From Cylindrobasidium torrendii FP15055 ss-10 (Eukaryota; Basidiomycota; Agaricomycetes; Agaricales; Physalacriaceae), in NCBI GenBank assembly GCA_000934385.1, contig KN880627.1, forward strand, positions 1-45,571: a DNA stretch of 45,571 bases. The letters are read 5' to 3'. Made by a program: the position numbers and the translations under genes. This document shows, in pieces, positions 12,352 to 23,600 of the stretch. The notes beneath the pieces are model-generated. The model had not been told where the DNA came from. It saw only the letters and a list, made by a program, of their open reading frames with translations, and made no database searches. The stretch's first letter is position 1. Each line of letters starts with the position of its first letter.

Positions 12352-13060
12352 CGTACTTTTGCTTGGAGAAAGGGAACCGCGGTGTTTTATTGCGAACCCT
12401 TCGTGCGATATTTATCCTTCCGTTCGAAACCCATGTCTTTGCGTCCATTCAGAGTGTTGAAACGACGAAGCTCCATACTGTGATATCCATGCGGTGCAAC
12501 GGTGGTGGTAAGTGTACAAAACGCAGGCAAAATCATGTACACACACATCACGGGTCAACGGTCCGATTCCCGATGCCTTCAACCTGGTAGCGAAGTCGTC
12601 GGTTTTCTTGCTGAGGTGTATCATGGCCTTCTGCCTTACAGTCTCGGATACTCCGCCAAGCCTTCTAACTTTCTCCGAACGTCTGACCATCCTCTACGCA
12701 ATACCGGCGCGATACGCTCTCCATTTCGTTCTAGTTACCAGCAACCGTGACGCTGCCGAAATTATCGAATGGAACTACCGCCAACCGGTTCCTCCGTTCG
12801 CTCCTCTTTGACTGCGCGACACGATTCCCTGGGCGGAAGCGCGAATGAAGAGCCGTAGGACATAGAAGATTCTTGCTCGAGAAGGCGCATGTGAAGACGG
12901 ACAGATGCGAGGTGCGTCAGATAAAAGGCATCCAAGCCCCACGCTGACATTACTGTCCTACTACCTACAGGCAGCCCTACACCACCTCTACCTGTGAAGA
13001 AACATGGCATGCATAGAACCGCACGACGAGCGCTGTCGCGACACTCCTGGATCCCTCCTC
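11500..13060. repeat. Left arm of a large diverged inverted duplication
   Basis: The reverse complement of this region aligns with about 18215-19900. Alignment covers the secreted protein gene, its promoter (ACGGAAGGATAAA followed by ATCGCACGA in both) and about 700 bp further upstream, for example CGCACCTCGCATCTGTCCGT in both arms. Arms are about 1.5-1.6 kb and the spacer about 5.2 kb. Noncoding parts are clearly diverged, so the event is not recent. Edges are approximate. Confidence 0.8.
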
Positions 13061-15140
13061 TATTTGCTTGCTCCATCCATTCGCAAACCATGGATCTCAT
13101 CAGCGTCGGACTCACGAATGTCAATTTGAAGCAGACATTCCCTAGCTTTCACACACCTGTGTTGCGCATCGCCGGAGAGCTGCTCTACGGACGGTTGATT
13201 AGTATGTCACGCGCACGTTTGACCACTGGATATGCCCCTGCCTTCGAAGACTTGTGGACCAACTTCGACCGAGCACCTGGAATTCTTCTGCCCAGCAAGC
13301 CATTTTTCACACTCGAGGACGAAGATCTATCCCTGCACGGGCTCCTCCCCCATCAACTTCGACTTTCGGCGCGCTTCCATTGTCGGATAGGGGGAACGCT
13401 GGAGGAGACAGAGCCTCGGGGCCAGGTCTCCAAACCTGCATGAAGACAACATCGATTCGTCGTACATAGGTCAGTCGTCATTGTCCTTGAATCTTGACCG
13501 CGTCTCATTCTCACTTTGCTTCAACAGTCTACTCAATCATCAGATGTGTACTGCGCTGCCTCCAACCTCAACGTTAACTATCTAACTAGGAGGTGAATGG
13601 TCTTAAAAGTGAGTGACCAAGGTTATCTCCCTTACATCTATCCTCAATCACGTTTGAAGACCCCAGTGACCTTCCAGAATCGACGGTCACGGTGCGGGCG
13701 ACAAGCTCGTGTCGGACGACTGGCCAAGGTTCTTCGACATTGGTCCACGGAGTGCACACTTTTCCCGAAAACGATATCTATAGTGTTGGTCGTGGGGAGG
13801 AATTAGTCTGCTCAGGCGTACCAGTCGATCCTACACACGCCTATTTCTTTCGTACATTCCCCAACCAGTGCTATCCCGACGCCCATCATCTATCACTATC
13901 TCCGCTTTCGTTTTCATAACAAAAGAGGACCAGTGTGTTGTGATGAATATTTACCGCGCTACTTTTGATGCTTGCGAAAGTGCACTGCGTGTGGATGAGC
14001 GCCGCGTGCAGCCCTGTGGGGTGCCAGTGCACGCTGAGTGCGTGGCCTTACTTATTCCTCCGAACACTGTCGATGCATGACCATGGCCACCGTTTCCAAC
14101 TCCTACTTGAAGCGGACGCATGGCGCCCTGCCGAAGTCAACTGTGAATCCCAGGACGACGCTCAAAAAGATGAAAGATATAGGGGGATGCCCGAAGCTGT
14201 ATCCGGGGGGAGAGTTGGGCGCAGGATGATTCCAAAGGCCATTTGCGAGAGGCTTTGCGGTGGCGACGCAACAAAGAACGACGCGAATGAGACAGTTTGA
14301 TGGTCGTCCAGTAGCTAGGAGACTGACCCTACGCATAGTAGGCGCTGGTAGCTGGAATTCAGGTTGTTAACATGTAATTCCTCGAAGCTACCAGTGTACT
14401 ATCCAATTAATGATTACACACTGGCACGAGCGTTGGGAAGCTAGTAGCCTCAACGCGGCGCTCGCCTTCTCCAATCCAGTGACGAGCAACTCTCAGCCAG
14501 CACCAACTCTGTGCGGGTCAATGCGCAGTGGCATCTGATGGCATGCTTACGTACAAGGATGTCGCGCTGTCGGATCAATCCACGCCGCTAACCTTATTGA
14601 TTCACATAACTGTACAGGAGATCGCGATCGTTGCGGCCGCTGCCGCTGCCTCCCTATAAAATTTCGCGTTACCCCTCAGAAACCACAAGACTTTTGGTAG
14701 CGACCACCATCCTTCCATCCGTCTTCTGCTCGACACCGTCCGGAAGTTCCATCGCGAGCCCGCCGCCGTCGTTGAGCACGCCGAGTAACATACAATCTAT
14801 TCCTGTTAAAGAACAACTTGTCGCATAGAGGATCCAGACATTATAGGTTGTTCTTTGAGGACTTAGCTTGTTTGTTGGCACAGAGAAAAACCCCCCGTGA
14901 AAAGACGCATCGTGGACTAGATAGGCCTGTTTGCTATTACATCGTCGTCAGTAGTGCATCGAACAGTCTTCGAAGAGCAATCCTCGAGAGTTCTGTTTGT
15001 CACAACTGTGGCTGTAACAACTACAGTTCAAAAAGCTCAAGACGACGTCTCTTTGTCGTCGAGGCAGAGAATCTCTTCGACAAAAGACTTAGTCAAGCGG
15101 TGTGCAAAAAGAGCATAATAAAACCAAAGCTATATCATCC
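13061..15140. other. Intergenic, no supportable gene
   Basis: Lies between the inverted-repeat arm and the gene at 15141. An open frame at 12994-13443 on + reaches 149 codons but has no recognised motif, overlaps the repeat arm and has no convincing exon continuation. Nothing else stands out. Confidence 0.45.
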
Positions 15141-16076
15141 ATGAAACGAAGCGTAGATACCTCTCCAACGGGGTCCTATCATCGCCTTCACCAGCGTGAC
15201 ATCCTCTTTCGCGTCGTCGACGGTGGAAACAGGACGCCAAAACGTCCACCACCGCTCAAAGACAGAAGTGCTACAGACCTCCGTCCCGCGTATCTGGCCC
15301 CCGGCCGATACAATGGCCACCTTCCCCCTGTCGGGCTTTCCGCCACCTTGCGTGCCGTCGCCTCGCACATCGAACCTCCCGCCTCCGAGTCGGGCCTCGA
15401 GAAATTCCACAACCCCAAGTCGCCATTCCTCTCTACCACCACGTCGTTCGTGTGGGCACTATGGGAAGCCGCTCGCCGCTCAAAAATCGGCATCCAACAT
15501 GTCGCTATCCTCATCATCAACGCGAAACCGCTAGCGCAGAACGACATGTTGTGGCAGCCCAACCTGCCTGGGGCTCTGCCCGATCCGAAATACTATCTCA
15601 CGACAAAACAACGGAGCCGTGCGCAATACTCTAGTGAAGTTCTCGTCAAAGAAGGCATACCGGCGTACTACGTGATGGCTGAAATCGAGTGGACGGACGT
15701 GGCGAGCGTTCTGCGTGACAGTGCTGTGTTCAACAATCTTCACACACATACTACGTATGCGGAGGCTTGCGAAGCGTATAGAGAGTCGGCGGGATGTACT
15801 ACGATGGAGGCATTTGTGCGGACTGTGTACGAGCTCTTTCGGAAGGCGAAGTTCCATGGGGACCTCAAGGGAAGGGGAGGAGCGGAAAAGGACTTGTTCC
15901 CGCTGCTTGCTGCACATCTTGCATGTCGGATGAGCGCGCGCTGTGACCTCAGAAGGATGGAGTCTGGTTGTGAGTCTAGTCTTCGAGTTCACAGCTTCTG
16001 GGTTTATTGATGCGCGTTATTGCAGATTGCAGCCTTCACGGGGTTCTGTGCTGAACGGACATGTCTGGATTTATAA
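15141..16076 (+). CDS. Fungal hypothetical protein (possibly DUF7587-like)
   Basis: The start is the ATG at 15141. Exon 1 runs to 15969 before gtgagt; the most likely second exon is 16033-16076, giving 290 residues. If the intron is retained, the frame stops at 16010 with a similar length (289 residues). The protein begins with a basic stretch and DILFRVVDGG, followed by a Pro-rich segment, FVWALWEAARRS and a predicted alpha/beta region with VKEGIPAYYVMAEIEW. No signal peptide or membrane helix is evident. The opening pattern (an LFRV-type strand, then a region resembling ADP-ribosyltransferase-like folds) recalls fungal DUF7587 proteins, but I cannot confirm this and no function is assigned. 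It sits alone in the spacer of the inverted duplication, convergent with the gene at 16486-17718. Confidence 0.65.
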
Positions 16077-16485
16077 CTACGCAAAAGTGAGTATCCATCC
16101 TGTGGATTGGCGCGGGCTGGTGTGACTTACATGGATTTCGTAGAACATGTTCACAACTATCTACCTATATGCTTCTCATTACTTATCCTCTTTTTCTTTT
16201 ACTATCGTTCCGTTCTCTAGAATTCCAAAAGACAAGTACATATACGCTATACGTATTTCAAAGATGTCCATCCGACCAATTAGAGCTAGGGTTCCTTTCC
16301 ATATAGACTACTTACAACCTCGCGGGCTTGGTACGCCTTCTTGGGCTTCGTGTTTGGACTCATTCAAGATTTGAATCCTTTGAACTACGTCTACTTCGCA
16401 GCGTCAGTCAACATTCCTTCGCAATTCTGCAATGAATAAGGGAAAACAGACATAGTCTTCAAGATGAAATGCCCGACAACAACAC
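16077..16485. other. Convergent intergenic region
   Basis: About 400 bp between two convergent genes, expected to hold both 3' ends. It is AT-rich in part, and no gene is seen. Confidence 0.5.
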
Positions 16486-17718
16486 TTAAGTAAAAACTCC
16501 AACTGAAAAGTACGCCAAAAACTCATCGGGAAGCACTCCCTCTCCGCGTCGCTTGTACAGCTTTAACTCCTTCTGCACGCAGATCAAGCTAAATGTCGTG
16601 CCATGTCCCTCAAGAACCCTCCTTTTGACGAGCCCACGGACGTCTACCAGCGCATCGACCATTTTCCGCAACCCTGGCTGGCTCTGCTCCTCGTGCGCCA
16701 TTGCCAGCTCTTCCTTTGAATATTTCGATATGTCATGAAAAATGCCTCCCTGGTGGATGCCGAGATACAGAGCGGGGATCTGTCCAAGAAACATTTGCTC
16801 GTACCGCGGACCCCAAGGTCCTAGATGTCCGCCGCCATCCTGCCTCAGAGACTTAGTCTTTAGCTCAATGAGATCTTCTGCTGGGGTGATGCACGCAATG
16901 TCGTCGTAAAAGGCGTCAAGCAAGGGTGTCTTGAGGATTTCGAGTGTGCGAGATGCGCTGTGACCGGAATTTGGCTCGGTGGCCTGGAGGCTGGCGTCGA
17001 CCTCGAAGCGGACGACGCAGTGTAGCCCGCCCATGTCCTAAGGTGCGTCGTGTCAGTCTTAGAGGTAGTACGCGGAGAGAGCGACGCACATACGCAGCGA
17101 CACGGTGGTACTGCCCCGGCACGCTGTTTTCCTCCCCTGGGGGCGCGGTCGTCGTAGCATGTTCGAATCCCACGCCAACGCTACGGGGGTCCATACGAAT
17201 GGGCGTGCCAATGGGCGGAGAAAGAATAAGCGTGTCGGCGCCAGCAAGGTCGATATCGATGCGGAAGTCCTCTCTGCCGCCACCGCCGGCCCAGCCAAGA
17301 AGTCGGCGGAGGGCCCATCGGTCGGTCAGGATATCGACACTTGGCCATTCGAACGTTTGTGGGACGGCCAGCATGATGGGAAGGAGATACATCTTTGCGA
17401 GCCGGTATTCTCTCTTGTCGATGGTTGGGTTATTGACGTCTGCGGGGACTTGGAGAGGGAGGGAAGGTTCTGTCCAGATGCGGGGAGCGCCTGGTTCTTT
17501 CGTTCAGCCAAACGTCGGAGGTGACTGACGCAGTGTTAAGACTGACCTGGGACAAGGATTGTTGGCTTCGAAGCCGTCCTTTGCCAACTGTATGAGCCGA
17601 TGGTCTTGAAGTTCTCTATGCTGATGTGAGGCTCTCCGAGAGCTGTGGAAGGACGAGGAGGAATGATGTCCGGTGTGACCTGCTGCAGCACGTCCGTATA
17701 CATGTTCGGGCTATACAT
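16486..17718 (-). CDS. Conserved fungal protein with Rai1/DXO-like ELK..Q motif (family often mislabelled GGPP synthetase)
   Basis: Minus-strand exons are 17547-17718, 17090-17490 and 16486-17037, giving 374 residues; all joins keep frame. The start at 17718 is the first ATG of the frame, and 17703 is an alternative. The sequence follows a widespread fungal pattern: SYSW..., PTILVPG then APRIW, DILTDRWALRRLLGW, VGVGFEHAT, then QYHRVAAYDMGGLHCVVRFE. The C-terminal half has LIELKTKSL followed about 25 residues on by YEQMFLGQIPALYLG. An E-x-K strand followed by a helix with Q and a strand ending in G is the layout of PD-(D/E)XK-related Rai1/DXO decapping nucleases. I infer a nuclease-like fold; activity is unproven. 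Homologues are often database-labelled geranylgeranyl pyrophosphate synthetase, but no DDxxD prenyl-transfer motif is visible here. Confidence 0.78.
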
Positions 17719-17905
17719 TTCTGCACGGTTAGTGATGGCAGGAGAAAGAAACTGTGTAGTGCTTGCAGGTGAATTCAGGCGTACAACAAGCTCAAGCGCC
17801 CAGACTGTGTAAGTCCGCGTTACTGTATGTGTCTCTGACGTTCTTCCAACTCCCGCGTCATCAACGCTAAAGAAGGGGTGGTGATAAGCGCGAGCCTAAT
17901 GAACG

Positions 17906-18274
17906 ATGTATGCCATTTCCCCTCATTCGGGTCCCAAGCCCGTGTCCGCAAAGTTTATGGAGTCAGATGGAATAGAAGGACGCGTCGAATTATTTGCAAT
18001 GGAGGGGGGTAGACAAGACCAGTACTGTAAATTGAGGTCAAGGATAGGGAGAAGAGTCGTAAAGACAGACCATCCAGGGAGCAGCTCCTTGGCAATGCGA
18101 ACGCAACATGTGTGGTCGAAGAAACGACCGCTTCGGATTGGTATGGTGAGTGCGAGTTTGACATCTTCATGGCTGATGAGTTTCGTGCTTTGCCGACGTA
18201 TACAGTCAGACGGCCACAGGAGGAATCTGTTCTGGACACTGGCGACAATGCCCGTTGCGCAGTTCTATGCCTAG
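17906..18274 (+). pseudogene. Possible remnant of an unrecognised gene (3' end)
   Basis: Splicing gtgagt at about 18145 to acag at about 18204 would join HVWSKKRPLRIGM to SDGHRRNLFWTLATMPVAQF and end at a TAG. The terminal peptide looks coding-like. The matching place in the left inverted arm (minus, about 13010-13060) still reads ATALVVRFYA, so a gene end was apparently part of the duplicated block. Upstream parts contain stops and no clear exons. No family is recognised. Confidence 0.3.
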
Positions 18275-19900
18275 TAGATTTCATGGTGCCAAAAGACAGC
18301 TTGTAGTGCCTGTAGCAGAACAGTAGCCTATGTCAGTGTGGGGCTTGAATGGACTCTATCTGGCGCACCTCGCATCTGTCCGTCTTTACTGTTATCCACA
18401 CCAGAAATCACTTATGTCCTACGTGTCTCTATTGGCGCGTCCGCCCGGGGAATCGTGTCGTGCAGTCCAAAGGGAGCGAATGCGGAGACCAATTGGCAGT
18501 ATTTCCATTTGATAATTCCTGCAGCGGTTCTAACAACCAGAACAAAATAGAGAGTGTATTGCGCCGGTATCGCGTAGCGGATGGTTGTCGGCGGCAAGCC
18601 GCCGCCGCGAATGCGAACGTGATGCCGATCCTCGGCCGAGTGGCGTGTGGCGTGCGCACTCGGGGTCCTCAGAGAATATGAACAGGCTTGGCAGCGCCTT
18701 TCATAGAACGAAGATACTTAAACACAGAAGACGATGTGAGATACAGCTCGGCAAGAATACCGAAGACTTCACTACCAGATTGATGGAGTCGGTAGTCGGG
18801 CCGTTGAGCCGCAACATCTGCACATGGATTTCCCTATGTTTCGTACGCTCACCACCACCATTGCACCATATGGATGTTACACTATGGCGCTTCGTCGTTT
18901 CAACACACCGCGCGCGTTTCTGAATGGGCGGATAAACGACGAGGGCATCATGAGTTTCAAACGGAAGGATAAACATCGCACGATGGGTTCAATATAAGCC
19001 GCGATTCCTCTTTCCCACCTGCAAACCCATCATGGCTTTCCTTCCGCTCGTACTGGCACTCCTCCCTGCGTTTGTGGCCGCCATAAATGTCAGCTATGGT
19101 CCGCAGATAATCAAGAATGGAGACACACTGGTGCGTCTCCTGCTTTTGCGTATTTTCCCTTTTCTCATCTTGCCTAGTCCAAGCTGTACACACGCGACGT
19201 CAATAGCTCAGGCGACGGCGGCTGGCAGGACCCCAACACGGACTGGAACTATGGGTATGCGGTCTGGATGGGCGAAGCAGGCACCAATGTTACCAAGACA
19301 GCCTGGAGGTGAGTATTGCACATTCGCTTGCTACACAAAACTCATTTGATGTAGATACGGTGAAGACGATAGCACGACGGTTGCGTTCGAATACGACGCG
19401 TCAATTCCAAGTGCGCTGGATATGGAAATACGCACTCCCGAGGGCGCTCTCCCGCTCAACGGATACATCTATTCCACCGCACATGTTACCTACTCCGATT
19501 CGACCTCCGTGTCCAAGCGTGCTGAGGACTCTGAAGTCTTTGTACGTTCTCCCTTCATACTTCCCTTTCTTCCTTTGCTAACTCGCGGTAGAATGGCCCA
19601 TTCAACCAGATCCCGTGGTCCTCGCGCTACATTGCTGTCGAGTTCAACTACTGCCGCACGCCGACGACGTTCACCATTACCGCCACCGACGCGTCAGGCA
19701 AGTCGAACACGACAACTGGCAAGGAGCCGCGCCTCGATATCCCGAATGACTGGACATACCCACTTGACATTGTTTACACGAGTGACCCGGATGTCGGGGG
19801 CGCGACGGCGACGCTGCAGGGTGACCAACCGTTGCGGTATGCAATTGGGGAGGGTGAGGGAAAGCCAGAGTTGTACGCGTATTCGTACGTCGGGTTGTAC
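18215..19900. repeat. Right arm of the inverted duplication
   Basis: Aligns with the reverse complement of about 11500-13060. It contains the intact secreted protein gene at 19032-19927 and about 800 bp of upstream DNA. Edges are approximate because the arms have diverged. Confidence 0.8.
18993..18998 (+). promoter_or_regulatory. TATA-like box of the right secreted protein gene
   Basis: TATAAG lies 39 bp before the ATG at 19032. The left copy has a recognisably homologous but altered sequence at the same place (AATAAAA). Confidence 0.45.
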
Positions 19901-19927
19901 CCCTGCATCGAGCCGGACGACGATTAG
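19032..19927 (+). CDS. Secreted protein of unknown function, right copy
   Basis: Exons 19032-19130, 19178-19308, 19355-19541 and 19592-19927 give 250 residues. An N-terminal signal peptide (MAFLPLVLALLPAFVAA) is followed by INVSYGP. Four potential N-glycosylation sites are seen (NVS, NSS, NVT, NTT). Conserved blocks include WMGEAGTNVTKTAWRYGEDD, IPSALDMEIRTPEGALPLNG, FNQIPWSSRYIAVEFNYC and DVGGATATLQGD; the protein ends in CIEPDDD. A beta-rich extracellular fold is likely. The family is not recognised by me and no enzymatic motif is visible. This copy looks intact and probably represents the ancestral form. Its partner in the left inverted arm is about 80% identical in the matching part by eye. 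Confidence 0.85.
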
Positions 19928-20327
19928 TTCAAGGGGATGTGGACTCCTAATACACGCTTGTCTTGACCATCAAGATACACTGTCCCTCACTGTCCATCTT
20001 TGTGTTTGTGTTTGAATTGAGAATCAGTAAGGAGTATACCAACTCAGACTGTGACTTTCGAACCACCGGGTCCATCTCATCCTTTGTTAAACCTTCCATG
20101 AACTCCGTAGTCACCCGGGCGCTAATACTGCAATTCAATCATTCACATAGTCGCATTTGGACTGCGACTTCTTGGGCGTCCATGCGGCTTGTCACAGACT
20201 GATGCGTGCACCCTGGGCGCCTAAGTAGTCTTGTCTTGCACCATCACGGTCCCTCTGTTCTTTCAGCGCACGTTCTAACCCTTGCGTTTACCACCACTAT
20301 CGAGACATTTTTGGCACCGGGAACGAC
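19928..20327. other. Intergenic and promoter of DUF6535 copy 2
   Basis: About 400 bp with no gene. It carries the 19-bp string at 20069-20087 shared with the region upstream of DUF6535 copy 1. Confidence 0.5.
20069..20087 (+). promoter_or_regulatory. 19-bp motif shared upstream of both DUF6535 genes
   Basis: ggtccatctcatcctttgt, identical to 7343-7361, about 240 bp before the ATG at 20328. Confidence 0.45.
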
Positions 20328-22828
20328 ATGGCATCGAAGGACGCCGAGCCCAGCACCGAGGAGCCGCGCAGCGGTGTAGACAACCAACGTGACCAAGACG
20401 GTATGGACGACGACGAGCTGGTCACTCCGGGGGCACAGACCGCTCAGTCAGAAGGCTCGCACTCTGAGCAGGCATCGCTTGATCCTTCGGCAGAGGATGA
20501 AGAACTTCCGGTCGAAGAAGAGAAGCGTGAGCTTCATGAGCACTATAAATTGGGCTTTGCTGACAAACGTTGGTTGTAGCGCGTCGAAAAGGCTTATCTC
20601 GTGGGTCGAAACCAACCCCTGCGGCCTCTACGGCATTCAAAAAGACGAGGTTTGGCTTGGAGAACGACCAGACGAGTGGAAGGAAGAAAGAAAAAGAGCA
20701 GAACGAGCCACAGAACTTCTCAAGTGCGTCGTGCAATGCGTCTTATTTGCGTAGCACTCATGTAAGCTTATAGCGTTTGACTACACGACAAAGTATCCGC
20801 GCGATAAGCGCTACGAAGAACTTCACAACGAAGCTCGCGTCTGGCTGACGTATAACGACGAGGCTGCAATTTTCGATATGGACATGGTCGGCGAGGCCGC
20901 CGACAGTCTCGATATTCTTCTAGTCTTTGTAGGCATCCTAAGTCGGACTGGTTGTCTTGAATCTAATGGAACATATACAGGCTGGTCTATTCGCAGCGGT
21001 CCTCACAACATTCGTTGCGCAGACATCTCAGTCACTGTCGCCAGACAATTCTGCGGTCACCGTCTCGCTCCTTGTCGAGCTGGTAGCCGTGCAGCGCGCA
21101 GCAATCACAGGTTCATCGCTCTCGGACATTGCAGCTGCAGACGTTGCACCGGCCATCGATCGGACAAGCATCTGGGTTAATGCACTTTGGTTCACCAGCC
21201 TCGCACTGAGCCTGGCGTCCGCCTTGCTTGCAGTTTTGTCAAAGCAGTGGTTACGCCAGTACACCTCATTCATCGCTGGCTCGGCTCGGGAGCGCGCGCT
21301 AATCCGTCAATTCCGATATGATGGGATGGAGAAATGGGCGGTTCGAACCATCATTGGGCTTCTCCCTACAATTCTTCACCTTTCTCTCGCTTTTTTCCTG
21401 AGCGGACTCGTCGTTTTCCTTGCACCGCTACAGCGCGGTATTGCCATTTCGGTCGGAATCATCTCCGGGGCGCTTTTTATCGCATACATCTCCTCCATCG
21501 TCATCGCTGTGGTCCATGTCAAGTCTCCTTACCGCACAACGTTTTCCGATGTCCTCTCAACTACTCTTCGTTGGATCTTCACTGCCGTTTACCCCGTATT
21601 CGAGCGAAATTTCGGTTTACCTCATGTTGCGCTGGCGCCCACTACTCGAGCTGCTGAACAGATGTCGGCAATAAATCTAGAGGAAAAGACTGGAGCTGAG
21701 CAAGCCTGCCACGCTCTCGAGTGGCTTCATAACACGACAGGGAGTGTGTCTGCAAAAACCCTGATTATGGAATCCCTGTGCGCATTCCCCCTCAATTTCT
21801 TCGACGGAAAACAGGACGTATTCATCCGACTCAGCAATGGGTGTGGTCCGGACCGTCTCCAATTCTTGAACTGGGTGGACGAGCGGTCTGTCAATACAGT
21901 TCAGGAGTGGGAAATCCTGTTGAGAACCATTTGTTTGTCTGGCTATGGCCCGTTTCCGGTCTTCACGGACGTGGTCAGCCGCCGTTATGAATACAACCTC
22001 AACTCTGATGTGAGCCTTGCAGTGGTGTATTCTGCGTCCAGCCATGTCTATTACCCTGAGTCACAATATCCACAGAAAGGCAGTGATATCGAGTTTGACA
22101 CCCTGCGCGGCCTTTTCTCAGCATCTACTGCCCTCACTTTGAACCGTCTTTCACTCGACCACAAAAATAAGCCAGCATCACTTGTCACCACCTTCCTAGC
22201 CCTTGGCCGCGTTCAAGTTCCCCCCATAGTGTGGAATAGCCTGCTTCGTCAACGAGAAGGGCTCACATCCATGTCTCCGCATCACCTCGACAATTGGCCA
22301 TCACACATCAGCCTTCGAGACTATTTGAGCCTCGCAGATTTCGCCAAAATCTATCACTCTTTGCCTGCACGTACATCTGTTTTCCAAAATCCCATTGGCC
22401 TCTTTCAGTTCACATACCCCATCTTGGAGGAGCTCGGATGGTACCGTACAGACTCTGCGAACCACGGAAAGGACTTCCACAATGCCGTGAAACCTCTCGT
22501 TCTCCAACTTCCCGAGCCCTGGCGCCTCTCGGCCGAGGAGGAACTCGAGCCCTCACCGCCCGACGAGGACGCAGTCTGGGAGCCAGCCGTATACCCATCG
22601 GAATGGCCACCTTTCCCCGCTCCCACATGGGCCGAGGCATGGCAAGCTGCCGAGGACAAGTACAAAGCTGATGAGGAGGAGCCTGAGCGTGCGAGGAATA
22701 GGAAGGCGCTGGATGCTGCTGAACATGTGTCTGTGGGAAAGGCTTTGAGCAGCGGGATCCGAAAGCTTGTCCGTGGGAGGCTTTGCAGTGGTGATGAGTC
22801 GGTGGGTGAGACTGGTGGGATGGTTTGA
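20328..22828 (+). CDS. DUF6535 domain membrane protein, copy 2
   Basis: Exons 20328-20526, 20580-20723, 20774-20928 and 20981-22828 give 781 residues. The N-terminus is acidic and disordered (many E, D, S). The conserved core starts at VWLTYNDEAAIFDMDMVGEA and contains four predicted membrane helices (about residues 163-186, 232-255, 289-314, 320-345) with SKQWLRQYTSFIAGSARERA between helices 2 and 3. The C-terminal part ends in a Pro/Trp motif (EWPPFPAPTWAEAW) that also closes the kinase-like gene at 1691-3923, then an acidic/basic tail. The family is Agaricomycete-specific and of unknown function; membrane location is inferred from the helices. The core is closely similar to copy 1, while the C-terminal parts diverge strongly. 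Confidence 0.9.
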
Positions 22829-23415
22829 TATAGGGCGGTGCAATTGACAAACATTTCCGATGTTTTCTTATTTATTTACTTCTGCGACGATCCCAATTCA
22901 CTGATATCTGCTTGCATATGAGAAGCGAGCCCAATTCATATGTATGTCCACCGACGATGGGGGCCGGACGCGCTCAAGCAAGAGGTAGACTTGGTAACGG
23001 CCTCTCAGTCAGCCGTCTCGAAACGAAAATTTTGGACACATAGACGTCGTGAAGCTGAACGAAGCCGACATCAAAGCGGAGATTAAATAGTCTGATGGCG
23101 GGTCAAAGTGATCGATGACGCTTTGGTGACGCATCGCCTTTCGAGCTGCGTCGTAACTGCGAAAACGCTAGCAGTATGAGAAGACTCGACGTTCACTGCT
23201 GTATCGCACTTTTTCGGTATTGAAATCAAGTGACATTAGGATATGCTTGTATTGGTGGTCGCAGGCGCTTGGGCCGCATGGCCATGAAGGTGGTCTGTTA
23301 TAACGTTCTATGGCCCGCGCCGTTCATGCAGCCAGCAGCACGTCCATTTGGCGTAAAATCCCGACGGCCAGGCTACATGCGGATAGGACAACAGAGCCAA
23401 ACAGCTTGCGGGGGG

Positions 23416-23446
23416 ACAATGGGGGGGGACTATTGTGCTGACAAAG
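23416..23446 (+). promoter_or_regulatory. HMG-box-like motif cluster upstream of pheromone 1
   Basis: ACAATG at 23416, ATTGTG at 23432 and ACAAAG at 23441 lie within about 30 bp, 155-185 bp before the ATG. HMG-domain regulators of fungal mating genes (Prf1-like) recognise ACAAAG/ACAATG cores. The role is inferred from motif and position. Confidence 0.4.
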
Positions 23447-23467
23447 CACAATCAACCTCTGCATTAG

Positions 23468-23473
23468 TATAAG
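23468..23473 (+). promoter_or_regulatory. TATA-like box of pheromone 1
   Basis: TATAAG, 133 bp before the ATG at 23601. Confidence 0.5.
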
Positions 23474-23600
23474 GCTACGCCAATGCGCAACGCTTTGACA
23501 ACAGAGCTCCATCTGCCTTCAGCTTCGTTTCAACTCACACGCTTGACACCGTTCACAACCTACACGCACTCAGCGCCTTTCTTTACAACCAACCGCTGCA

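Larger units (their letters stand above)
17719..19031. other. Intergenic with a degenerate coding remnant and inverted-repeat arm
   Basis: From about 18215 this is the right arm of the inverted duplication and the promoter of the secreted gene. The stretch 17906-18252 looks like a broken 3' end of an unknown gene and is listed separately. Confidence 0.5.
22829..23600. other. Intergenic between DUF6535 copy 2 and pheromone gene 1
   Basis: No gene seen. The last 200 bp form the pheromone 1 promoter, with HMG-box-like motifs and a TATA-like box. Confidence 0.5.

Noticed and set aside
12994..13443. 149-codon plus-strand frame
   Set aside because: Its first part lies in the inverted-repeat arm, where the matching region in the other arm does not keep this frame; no motif seen.
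22405..22854. Minus-strand frames of about 146-149 codons across the 3' end of DUF6535 copy 2
   Set aside because: Antisense shadows of the Pro-rich C-terminal coding region.
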